Source: Novosphingopyxis baekryungensis DSM 16222
Lineage (GTDB): Bacteria; Pseudomonadota; Alphaproteobacteria; Sphingomonadales; Sphingomonadaceae
NCBI RefSeq assembly: GCF_000420305.1
Contig: NZ_ATUR01000002.1
Location: 248,001-312,000, forward strand
Length of the DNA stretch: 64,000 nucleotides
Reading direction: 5' to 3'
Shown here: one piece after another, positions 26,663-34,636 of the stretch
Position numbering within the stretch: position 1 is the stretch's first letter
Layout of the letters: every line of letters starts with the position of its first letter
The notes under the pieces: model-generated
The model's input: the letters and a program-made list of their open reading frames with translations, nothing else
Database searches by the model: none
Told to the model about the DNA's origin: nothing
Translations under genes and position numbers: made by a program

Positions 26663-27938
26663 TGCAGGCGACCCAGGGTTCGCCGGGGCGTTTCAGTCCA
26701 TCGTCACCGCGCGGCGGGAAAGCGACCCGGATGTGGCGCGCGATGTGGCCGGTTTCCTTGCGCAGGTCCGCAGCGATGGCGATGAGGCCGTGGCCGCGCT
26801 GACCCGGCGTTTCGACAAGCATGATCTGAACCAAACCGGCTGGCGGATCGACCGCGACCTATGCGACGCCGCCCTGCGCGATCTGGACCCGGACCTGCGC
26901 GGCGCGCTCGAACTCGCGGCCACGCGCATCCGCGCCTATCATGCGGCGCAGCGGCCCAAGGATAGCGAGAGCGTGGACGATGCCGGGGTGCGCCTTGGCG
27001 CGCGCTGGCTGCCGGTGGATGCTGCGGGCGTCTATGTGCCCGGTGGCCGCGCGGCCTATCCCAGCTCGGTGCTGATGAACGCCATTCCTGCCAAAGTGGC
27101 GGGTGTCGAGCGTATCGTGATGGTAACCCCCACGCCGGGGGGCGAGGTTAACCAGCTGGTGCTGGCCGCCGCCGCGCTGGCCGGCGTGGACGAGGTCTGG
27201 CGCATCGGCGGCGCGCAGGCGATTGCGGCGCTGGCCTATGGCACCGAGACGATCGCGCCAGTGGATGTCGTCACCGGGCCGGGCAATGCCTGGGTGGCCG
27301 AGGCGAAGCGGCAGCTTTACGGCGTTGTCGGCATCGATATGGTCGCCGGCCCCAGCGAAATTCTGGTTATCGCGGATGGCCAGAACGATCCGGCGATCGT
27401 CGCCGCCGATCTGCTGAGCCAGGCGGAGCATGATCCCACCAGCCAGTCGATCCTGATCACCGACAGCCCGGCCCTTGCGAGCAAGGTAGAGGATGCGGTG
27501 GAGGTGCAGGCGGCGGCGCTGGCCACGCGTACATCCGCCGAGGCAAGCTGGCGCGATCATGGCGTCATCATCACCTTGGCCGCGCTGGACGACGCGATCC
27601 CGCTCGCCAACCGGCTGGCGGCCGAACATCTGCAACTGTCCGTGGCCGATCCCGAACGCCTGTTCGCGGGCATCCGCCATGCCGGATCGGTGTTTCTTGG
27701 CCGCCATACGCCCGAAGCGGTGGGCGATTATGTCGCCGGGCCAAATCACGTCCTGCCCACCGGGCGGCGCGCGCGCTTCTCCTCGGGGCTTTCGGTGCTC
27801 GATTTCATGAAGCGCACCAGTTTCATCCAGCTGGATGAGGCCGCGCTTGGTGCCATTGGCCCGGCCGCAGTGACGCTGGCCGATGCCGAAGGTTTGCCCG
27901 CCCATGCCGAAAGCGTGCGGCGGCGGCTGGAAAAATAA
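26649..27938 (+). CDS. hisD: Histidinol dehydrogenase
   Basis: 429 aa from a GTG at 26649, chosen because AGGAG lies 7 nt upstream and homologues start 'xKRLDAGDP'. It oxidises histidinol to histidine in two NAD-dependent steps. Family signatures: '[23 protein letters not shown]', '[16 protein letters not shown]', '[16 protein letters not shown]', and the zinc/catalytic region '[17 protein letters not shown]'. 'AEHLQLSV' and '[14 protein letters not shown]' complete the active site. It overlaps hisG by 14 nt. Confidence 0.97.
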   Translation: MKRLDAGDPGFAGAFQSIVTARRESDPDVARDVAGFLAQVRSDGDEAVAALTRRFDKHDLNQTGWRIDRDLCDAALRDLDPDLRGALELAATRIRAYHAAQRPKDSESVDDAGVRLGARWLPVDAAGVYVPGGRAAYPSSVLMNAIPAKVAGVERIVMVTPTPGGEVNQLVLAAAALAGVDEVWRIGGAQAIAALAYGTETIAPVDVVTGPGNAWVAEAKRQLYGVVGIDMVAGPSEILVIADGQNDPAIVAADLLSQAEHDPTSQSILITDSPALASKVEDAVEVQAAALATRTSAEASWRDHGVIITLAALDDAIPLANRLAAEHLQLSVADPERLFAGIRHAGSVFLGRHTPEAVGDYVAGPNHVLPTGRRARFSSGLSVLDFMKRTSFIQLDEAALGAIGPAAVTLADAEGLPAHAESVRRRLEK

Positions 27939-27992
27939 GCTAAACAGCACCGCAGACCTTCGCTTTCGGTTACTTTTGAATTGGTAGAATCC

Positions 27993-28448
27993 ATGTCCAA
28001 CACCCGCTCCCAACCCCGTTCCGCCGCCCGGCTGGCCGCCGTGCAGGCCCTGTATCAGAAGGATATGGAAGGCCTCGGCATCGCGCGGCTGCTGCGGGAA
28101 TTTCACGAGCACCGTCTGGGCGAAGCGATCGAGGAAGAGCCGATTGCCGAGGCCGAGCCCGATTTCTTCGACGATGTGGTGACCGGCGTCGATGCGCGGC
28201 GGGACGAGATCGACATATTGATCGGCGTGCGGCTGGCCGATGGCTGGAAGCTGGAACGGCTCGACAAGACCATGCTGCAGGTGCTGCGCTGCGGCACGTA
28301 CGAGCTGCTGGCGCGGGCCGACGTGCCGACCGGGGCGATCGTGAACGAATATGTCGATGTTGCGCATGCCTTTTTCGACGAGAAGGACGCCAAGTTCGTG
28401 AACGGGCTGCTCGATGCCATCTCGAAGGATGTGCGCAAGGGCGAGTAG
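27993..28448 (+). CDS. nusB: Transcription antitermination protein NusB
   Basis: 151 aa from the ATG at 27993 (MSNTRSQPRSAARLAAVQALYQ). NusB binds boxA RNA with NusE (S10) and supports rRNA antitermination. The RNA-binding 'ARLAAVQALYQKDME' N-terminal helix and 'LDKTMLQVLRCGTYELLARADVPTGAIVNEYVDVAHAFFDEKDAKFVNGLLD' region are typical. The gene sits between hisD and thiL, and nusB-thiL is a common bacterial pairing. Confidence 0.95.
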   Translation: MSNTRSQPRSAARLAAVQALYQKDMEGLGIARLLREFHEHRLGEAIEEEPIAEAEPDFFDDVVTGVDARRDEIDILIGVRLADGWKLERLDKTMLQVLRCGTYELLARADVPTGAIVNEYVDVAHAFFDEKDAKFVNGLLDAISKDVRKGE

Positions 28449-28530
28449 GCCGGTAGGCCGGGCGCGCACAATATCGCGCGCAGCGGGACTTTTTCGACAA
28501 GCCGGCTCTCAACGGTCTAAGACAGGCGCC

Positions 28531-29439
28531 ATGTCTGCCGAAACCACCTATATCGACCTGCTCCGTTCGCTGGCGACGCATCCGGGCGCGCGCGCCTTTG
28601 CCGACGACGCGGCGCTGCTGCCCGTGGGCGGCGAAACGCTGATCCTTACGCATGATTCCATCGCGGAGGGGGTGCATGTCCGCCATGGCACCGATCCCGC
28701 CGATGTCGCGTGGAAGCTGATCGCCACCAATCTGTCCGATCTTGCCGCCAAGGGGGCGGAGCCGCTGGGCGTGCTGACCAGCCATGCGCTGGGCGCGGCG
28801 GACTGGGATGCGGGCTTTGTGGAGGGCCTGCGCGCCGTGCTCCACCGCTATGACGTGCCGTTGCTGGGCGGCGACACGATCCGCTTGCCCGCCGATGCGC
28901 CGCGCGTGTTCGGCTGCACCGCCATCGGGCGCGCGACATGCGATCCGGTGCCCGCACGGTCCGGCGCGCAGCCGGGCGATGGTTTATGGCTGATCGGCGC
29001 GATCGGCGATGCCTTTGCGGGGTTCACGCTGTTGGAAGCGGGGGACGTGCCGCATCGCAGCCTTGCCGATGCCTATCTGCGCCCCAGGCCTTTGCTGGAT
29101 GAGGGCCGCGCGCTGGCGCCGCTCGTCAACGCCATGATGGACGTGAGCGACGGGGTGCTGGTCGATGCCGCCCGCATGGCCAGGGCCAGCGGCCTTTCGC
29201 TCGATATCCGGCGGGACGCGATCCCCCTGTCGCAGGCCGCCCGCGCCGCCGTCCCGGACCGGCTGGAGGAGGCGATCCGCTGGGGGGACGATTATGCGCT
29301 GCTGGCCGCCGCGCCGCCAGAGGCCAGGTTGCCGGTGCCCGCCACCTGCATTGGACGCTTCGGCGCGCCGTCAAGTAGAGGCGTGGCATTGGATGGACAG
29401 CGATTGGACGAGGCGGCAACGGGCGGGTATCTGCACTAG
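28531..29439 (+). CDS. thiL: Thiamine-monophosphate kinase
   Basis: 302 aa from the ATG at 28531. It phosphorylates thiamine monophosphate to thiamine diphosphate. PurM-like ATP-binding motifs are present: 'ADDAALLPVGGETLILTHDSIAEGVHVR' with the metal-binding acidic residues, 'IATNLSDLAAKGAEPLGVL', 'LLGGDTIRLP' and 'MMDVSDGVLVDAARMARASG'. The spacing nusB-thiL is 82 nt. hppA follows after 112 nt. Confidence 0.95.
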   Translation: MSAETTYIDLLRSLATHPGARAFADDAALLPVGGETLILTHDSIAEGVHVRHGTDPADVAWKLIATNLSDLAAKGAEPLGVLTSHALGAADWDAGFVEGLRAVLHRYDVPLLGGDTIRLPADAPRVFGCTAIGRATCDPVPARSGAQPGDGLWLIGAIGDAFAGFTLLEAGDVPHRSLADAYLRPRPLLDEGRALAPLVNAMMDVSDGVLVDAARMARASGLSLDIRRDAIPLSQAARAAVPDRLEEAIRWGDDYALLAAAPPEARLPVPATCIGRFGAPSSRGVALDGQRLDEAATGGYLH

Positions 29440-29551
29440 ACCATGTCTGGCGTTTACGCCTTGTCAATTGGCCCGCTTCGGTTACTCCTATGGTCAAGTT
29501 GCCCGAAAATGAGGCGACAGTTCAGGGATTCACGAGAGGAGGTCTGAAGCC

Positions 29552-31690
29552 ATGTCCATCACGACCATTGCGATCATTTGCGGCATTATCGCCGTACTTT
29601 ACGGGTTCATTACCAGCAGGCAGGTGCTCGCCGCCCATGCCGGTAATGAGAAAATGCAGGAAATCGCCGCTGCCATCCAGACCGGGGCGCAGGCCTATCT
29701 TGGCCGTCAATACCGCACCATCGCCCTGGTTGGCGTGGTGGTTGCGATCCTGGTCTTCGTTTTTCTCGGGCTGACATCGGCCATCGGCTTTGCCATCGGT
29801 GCGATTCTGTCCGGGGTGGCAGGCTATATCGGCATGAACATTTCGGTGCGCGCCAATGTGCGCACCGCGCAGGCGGCATCGACCAGCCTGCAGAGCGGCC
29901 TGACGGTGGCTTTTCGGGCGGGCGCTGTCACTGGCATGCTGGTGGCGGGGCTGGCGCTGCTCGCGATCTCGGTGTTCTTCTGGTACCTCACCGGCCCCGC
30001 CGGTCTGCGGCCGGACAACCGCACGGTGATCGACGCGCTGGTGGCGCTGGCCTTTGGCGCCTCGCTCATTTCAATCTTCGCACGGCTGGGCGGCGGCATC
30101 TTCACCAAGGCGGCGGATGTCGGCGCGGATCTGGTCGGCAAGGTGGAGGCGGGCATTCCCGAGGATGATCCACGCAATCCCGCGACCATCGCCGACAATG
30201 TGGGCGACAATGTGGGCGATTGCGCTGGCATGGCCGCCGATCTGTTCGAGACTTACGTGGTGACCGTGGGCGCGACGATGGTGCTGTCTGCGCTGCTGGT
30301 CGACGTCGGCAATGCGGCGCTCCTCAACCTGATGAGCCTGCCGTTGCTGATCGGCGGCGTGTGTATCATCACCTCCATCATCGGCACCTATTTCGTCCGG
30401 CTCGGCACATCGCAGAACATCATGGGCGCGCTGTACAAGGGGTTTCTGGTCACCACCATTTTGTCGATCCCGGCCATCTATCTGGCGACGCAGTTCGTGT
30501 TCGGTGACATGAACACGCCGATCGGCGGCGACATGGCGACCGATGGTTTCACCACCGAAGTCAGCGCGGCCACCGTGGCGACCTTCACCGGCATGGATCT
30601 CTTCTTTTCCATGATGGTGGGACTGGCCGTCACCGGGCTGATCATCTGGATCACCGAATATTATACCGGCACGGCCTATCGCCCCGTCCGCTCGATCGCC
30701 AAGGCGTCCGAAACCGGGCATGGCACCAATGTGATCCAGGGGCTGGCGATATCGCTGGAATCGACCGCCTTGCCCACGCTGGTGATCGTGGTGGGCATCG
30801 TGATGGCCTATCAGCTGGCCGGCCTCATGGGCATCGCCTTTGCCGCCACTGCCATGCTGGCGCTGGCGGGCATGGTCGTGGCGCTGGACGCTTATGGTCC
30901 GGTGACCGACAATGCCGGCGGCATCGCCGAGATGGCCGGTCTGGAGGAGAGCGTGCGCGAGAAGACCGACGCGCTGGATGCCGTCGGCAACACCACCAAG
31001 GCGGTGACCAAGGGCTATGCCATCGGCTCGGCCGGGCTGGCCGCACTGGTGCTGTTCGGCGCGTACACCACCGATCTGGACGAGTTCTTCCCCGATCTCG
31101 ACGTCGATTTTTCGCTGAGCAACCCTTATGTCATCGTCGGCCTGCTGCTGGGCGCCTTGCTGCCCTATCTGTTCGGCGCGATGGGGATGACCGCGGTGGG
31201 CAGAGCCGCCGGGGCCGTGGTCGAAGAAGTGCGCGGGCAGTTTCGTGACAATCCCGGCATCATGGCGGGAACGTCCAAACCGGATTACGGCCGCACGGTC
31301 GATCTGGTGACCAAGGCGGCGATCAAGGAGATGATCATCCCGTCGCTGCTGCCGGTGCTGGCGCCGATCGTCGTCTATTTCGTCATCACCTGGGTGGCCG
31401 GGCAGGCCAATGGCTTTGCCGCACTCGGGGCGTTGCTCCTCGGCGTGATCGTGTCCGGCCTGTTCGTCGCACTGTCGATGACGGCGGGCGGCGGCGCCTG
31501 GGACAATGCCAAGAAATATATCGAGGACGGCAACCATGGCGGCAAAGGTTCCGAGGCGCACAAGGCCGCGGTAACCGGCGACACCGTTGGCGATCCGTAC
31601 AAGGACACCGCCGGGCCGGCGGTCAATCCGATGATCAAGATCACCAATATTGTCGCGCTGCTGTTGCTTGCGGCGCTCGCTGCGGGATAA
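29552..31690 (+). CDS. hppA: K+-independent proton-pumping membrane pyrophosphatase
   Basis: 712 aa with about 16 membrane helices. It couples PPi hydrolysis to H+ export across the inner membrane. The substrate site is '[13 protein letters not shown]' with '[29 protein letters not shown]'; a second acidic cluster is '[17 protein letters not shown]'. The Lys in '[10 protein letters not shown]' is the residue known to mark K+-independent enzymes (Ala in K+-dependent ones). A GGAG site lies upstream of the ATG. A GC-rich hairpin follows the stop. Confidence 0.97.
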   Translation: MSITTIAIICGIIAVLYGFITSRQVLAAHAGNEKMQEIAAAIQTGAQAYLGRQYRTIALVGVVVAILVFVFLGLTSAIGFAIGAILSGVAGYIGMNISVRANVRTAQAASTSLQSGLTVAFRAGAVTGMLVAGLALLAISVFFWYLTGPAGLRPDNRTVIDALVALAFGASLISIFARLGGGIFTKAADVGADLVGKVEAGIPEDDPRNPATIADNVGDNVGDCAGMAADLFETYVVTVGATMVLSALLVDVGNAALLNLMSLPLLIGGVCIITSIIGTYFVRLGTSQNIMGALYKGFLVTTILSIPAIYLATQFVFGDMNTPIGGDMATDGFTTEVSAATVATFTGMDLFFSMMVGLAVTGLIIWITEYYTGTAYRPVRSIAKASETGHGTNVIQGLAISLESTALPTLVIVVGIVMAYQLAGLMGIAFAATAMLALAGMVVALDAYGPVTDNAGGIAEMAGLEESVREKTDALDAVGNTTKAVTKGYAIGSAGLAALVLFGAYTTDLDEFFPDLDVDFSLSNPYVIVGLLLGALLPYLFGAMGMTAVGRAAGAVVEEVRGQFRDNPGIMAGTSKPDYGRTVDLVTKAAIKEMIIPSLLPVLAPIVVYFVITWVAGQANGFAALGALLLGVIVSGLFVALSMTAGGGAWDNAKKYIEDGNHGGKGSEAHKAAVTGDTVGDPYKDTAGPAVNPMIKITNIVALLLLAALAAG

Positions 31691-31700
31691 GGGGGGCAAG

Positions 31701-31724
31701 GGCCGCCGGTTTGCGCCGGTGGCC
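31701..31724 (+). terminator. Hairpin after hppA
   Basis: GGCCGCCGG pairs with CCGGTGGCC (one G-U) around the loop TTTGCG, 10 nt after the hppA stop. The following TTAGCC is only weakly U-rich, so termination may be partial. Confidence 0.5.
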
Positions 31725-31782
31725 TTAGCCAAATCTTTCCAATTATGGCCTAGGCGGCTTGCATGGAGCGCGCCGCTTGAAC

Positions 31783-32961
31783 ATGATCACCCAACCTATC
31801 GTGCCGGATGGAGCCCATAAAGCGTTCAGCGCTCAGGCTGATGCGCCGCAGGCCGAGTGCATTGGCGCATCCGCTATCGCCGAGGCATTGCTGCTGGGCT
31901 GGCAGTCGCTCGAGCAGCGTCTGCGCGAACCGAATATCTTCTGCGAAAGCCGGTTTCTGCCAGCCGCGCTCTCCCATTGCGATCCGGAGGGTCGGGCCAG
32001 ACTTTTCGTGCTGTGGGCGGGTGCCCCCCGGTGCAGCCCGCTGCTCGGCCTCATGCCACTCTCGCTCGAGCGTCTCTACGGTAGCCGGCGGCTGCCGAAC
32101 TGGCAGAACTGGCAGCATCCCAACGCCTTTCTGGGAAATCCACTGATCGCGCCGGGGCATGAACGGGCTTTCTGGCGCGCGCTGCTCGACATGCTCGACC
32201 GATCGGCCGGCATGGGGCTGTTCTTTCACATCGACAATCTGGCGCTGGACGGTGCCGGCGCTGAGGCCCTGCAGGCGCTGTGCCGTGAAGAGGGACGGCG
32301 CTGCGATCTCGTGCGGCGGCATGAGCGGGCCTTTCTGCGGTCCGATCTTGGCGGCGAGGCCTATTTCGAACAGGCGGTGCGCGGCAAGAAACGCAAGGAA
32401 CTGCGGCGTCAGAAACGGCGGCTGGAGGATATGGGCACGCTGCGTTTCCTGCGCAGCGATGGGCGGCAGGATCTTGACGGCTGGATCGACGCCTTCCTGA
32501 CATTGGAGGCATCCGGCTGGAAGGGGCAGGAACAGAGCGCGCTGGGCAGCCAGGACCGCACGCGGGCGCTGTTTTGCGACATGCTTGGCGCGATGGCCCA
32601 GGCGGGCAAGCTGGAGCTGTTGTCGCTGGAATTCGAGGGCGCGCCGATTGCCATGCTGGTGAACCTGCAATCGGGGGACGGCATCTTCAGCTTCAAGACG
32701 ACGTTCGACGAGTCCTTTGCGCGCTTCTCACCCGGCGTGCTGCTGCAGATCGAAAATTATGCCATGCTGGACCGGCCGGATATCCATTGGGCCGATAGCT
32801 GTGCGGCGCCGGACCATCCGATGATCGACAGCCTCTGGACCGAACGCCGTGCGATCGGCCGCCTGTCGATCGCGATTGGCGGCCCACTGCGCCGCAAGGC
32901 GTTCGACGCGCTGCGCTGGATGGAGGATCATATGGCCAAACGGCAGGGGAGCAAGGGATGA
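31783..32961 (+). CDS. GNAT/FemAB-like N-acetyltransferase
   Basis: 392 aa from the ATG at 31783; eight further in-frame codons upstream are also open. The C-terminal half matches the BioF2-like acetyltransferase_6 domain: 'ARGKKRKELRRQKRRLEDMG'-type basic helix (about residues 205-225), 'FLTLEASGWKGQEQSAL', 'LSLEFEGAPIAMLVNLQSGDGIFSFKTTFDESFARFSPGVLL'. Related proteins transfer acyl or aminoacyl groups in envelope or polysaccharide synthesis. The substrate is unknown. The stop overlaps the start of the cupin gene by ATGA. Confidence 0.85.
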   Translation: MITQPIVPDGAHKAFSAQADAPQAECIGASAIAEALLLGWQSLEQRLREPNIFCESRFLPAALSHCDPEGRARLFVLWAGAPRCSPLLGLMPLSLERLYGSRRLPNWQNWQHPNAFLGNPLIAPGHERAFWRALLDMLDRSAGMGLFFHIDNLALDGAGAEALQALCREEGRRCDLVRRHERAFLRSDLGGEAYFEQAVRGKKRKELRRQKRRLEDMGTLRFLRSDGRQDLDGWIDAFLTLEASGWKGQEQSALGSQDRTRALFCDMLGAMAQAGKLELLSLEFEGAPIAMLVNLQSGDGIFSFKTTFDESFARFSPGVLLQIENYAMLDRPDIHWADSCAAPDHPMIDSLWTERRAIGRLSIAIGGPLRRKAFDALRWMEDHMAKRQGSKG

Positions 32962-33803
32962 CGAAGGTTTTCGATGACGCGACGATTGCGCGCTTTGCGA
33001 ATCACTATCCCGAAACCCCGCATCGGCTGGACCATCATTTGCCCGCGCACGCGCTGCTGACGCTGGAGGCGATTGCGCGCCTGGGCGAGAGCTTGCCCGC
33101 TGCCAGCGTGGAATATAATCCCGGTGACCTGCCCGTCGGCATCGATGCCGAAGCGGTGCCCGCCAATGGCCTGTCCATCGGCGAAACCATCCGCACCATC
33201 GATGTCTGCAAGAGCTGGGCCGTGCTCAAGAATATCGAACAGATGCCCGAATATCGGGCGCTGCTGCTGCAGCTTCTGGCCGAACTGCAACCGTCGATCG
33301 AGGCCAAGACCGGGCGGATGTTGCGCCCGCAGGGGTTCATTTTCGTATCCTCGCCCGGATCGATGACGCCCTATCATTTCGATCCGGAGCACAATATCCT
33401 GCTGCAATTGCGCGGCAGCAAGACGATGACGCAGTTTCCGGCGGGCGACGCGCGTTTTGCCGATCCCACCGCGCATGAAGCCTATCATTCGGGCCATCAG
33501 CGCAATCTGGCCTGGCATGATGACTTTGCCGGGGACGGACTCGCCATCGATCTGGCACCGGGGCAGGCGGTGTTCGTACCCGTGATGGCCCCGCATTTCG
33601 TGCGCAACGGGCCGGAGCCGTCGATCTCACTCTCGATCACCTGGCGCAGCGACTGGAGCTTTGCCGAGGCCGACGCCCATGGCCTGAACCGTTTGCTGCG
33701 GCGGGCCGGCCTCAAGCCCAAAGCCCCCGGCCGCTTTCCGCAAAGCAACAGCGCCAAAGCCTATGCCTTTCGCGCGCTGCGCAAGATCGGACTGGCCGGG
33801 TAG
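32958..33803 (+). CDS. Cupin-like (JmjC-type) domain protein
   Basis: 281 aa. The central region has a 2-oxoglutarate/Fe(II)-type H-x-D: 'SPGSMTPYHFDPEHNILLQLRGSKTM', followed by the distal histidine in 'VFVPVMAPHFVRNGPEPSISLSITW'. This places it in the cupin_8/JmjC group, which includes protein or RNA hydroxylases; database entries for this subfamily are often called transcriptional regulators without proof. It is translated with the upstream GNAT gene (ATGA overlap), suggesting the two act on one pathway. Confidence 0.82.
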   Translation: MTKVFDDATIARFANHYPETPHRLDHHLPAHALLTLEAIARLGESLPAASVEYNPGDLPVGIDAEAVPANGLSIGETIRTIDVCKSWAVLKNIEQMPEYRALLLQLLAELQPSIEAKTGRMLRPQGFIFVSSPGSMTPYHFDPEHNILLQLRGSKTMTQFPAGDARFADPTAHEAYHSGHQRNLAWHDDFAGDGLAIDLAPGQAVFVPVMAPHFVRNGPEPSISLSITWRSDWSFAEADAHGLNRLLRRAGLKPKAPGRFPQSNSAKAYAFRALRKIGLAG

Positions 33804-33815
33804 CAGGCCTGCCGT

Positions 33816-34481
33816 TCAACCCGCCAGCAGTCGCGGCTCCTCCACAGTCTGAGCCGCCGCCTCTTCTTCCGGCGCATCGCTGCCGCCTTTCCAGCGGGCG
33901 ATCATGGTCAGCGCGATCAGCTCGATGGTCAGCAGCGCGGCGGGAAGGGCGGCGCTGCGGGCTTCCTGCATCAGCACGCTGGTGAAGATGGCGATGGTGG
34001 TGATGATGGCGGCGGCAAAGCGCTGGGCCGTGCCGACGCGGGCCCAGTCGCATTCCAGCAGAAACCAGGCGGTGATCAGCGGGCGGGCCGACAGGATCAG
34101 GAACAGCACCGTCAGCGTCTGCATGGAGAAGCGGTTGCCGTCGTTCACGCCGCCGGGCATCCATGCGGGCGCGGCATGCGGCTGCAGGCCGAAGAGGTGG
34201 ACGAAAGGATAGCCGGCAAGCGCGCCGGAAAACAGAATGAGGGCGCTTGGCAGCAGGATGAAGGCCGCCACGGCATAGCGGGACAGGGTCTCGCGCCCCT
34301 CGGCATGGCGCGGCATCTCCCGCAGCGCCCTCAGGAGGCAGCGAAAGGCAAAAGCGAGCGGGTGGCCCGCCTCATCGGCCTCGCGGAAGCCTGCCAGCAT
34401 GTCACGCGCCCAATCCTGCCGACTGTTGCCGAGGCAGGCGATGGCAATCACCATGAGGATCTTGGCCAGCGTATTGCTCAT
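33816..34481 (-). CDS. Hypothetical multi-pass membrane protein
   Basis: 221 aa from the ATG at 34481 (MSNTLAKILMVIAIA). At least four hydrophobic segments are visible: 'AAFILLPSALILFSGALAG', 'QTLTVLFLILSARPLITAWFL', 'FAAAIITTIAIFTSVLM' and 'ALPAALLTIELIALTMI'. A polar stretch of about 60 residues follows the short N-terminal hydrophobic part. I do not recognise the family. It is convergent with the cupin gene (12 nt between stops) and sits downstream of the TonB-dependent receptor gene on the same strand. Confidence 0.7.
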   Translation of the reverse strand: MSNTLAKILMVIAIACLGNSRQDWARDMLAGFREADEAGHPLAFAFRCLLRALREMPRHAEGRETLSRYAVAAFILLPSALILFSGALAGYPFVHLFGLQPHAAPAWMPGGVNDGNRFSMQTLTVLFLILSARPLITAWFLLECDWARVGTAQRFAAAIITTIAIFTSVLMQEARSAALPAALLTIELIALTMIARWKGGSDAPEEEAAAQTVEEPRLLAG

Positions 34482-34636
34482 GCGGTGCCGCCGGCAGGGC
34501 AGGCGCGAGCGGTGCGGTGATCGGCGGGCTGCCGGCAAGCCGATGGAAAGCCTGCCGGTGTGATATGGAAACTGACCATGCGGCCATAGTGGCAGAGCCG
34601 CCGGGGCTCCGCAATCGGATCATGCGGCGGCAAGCC

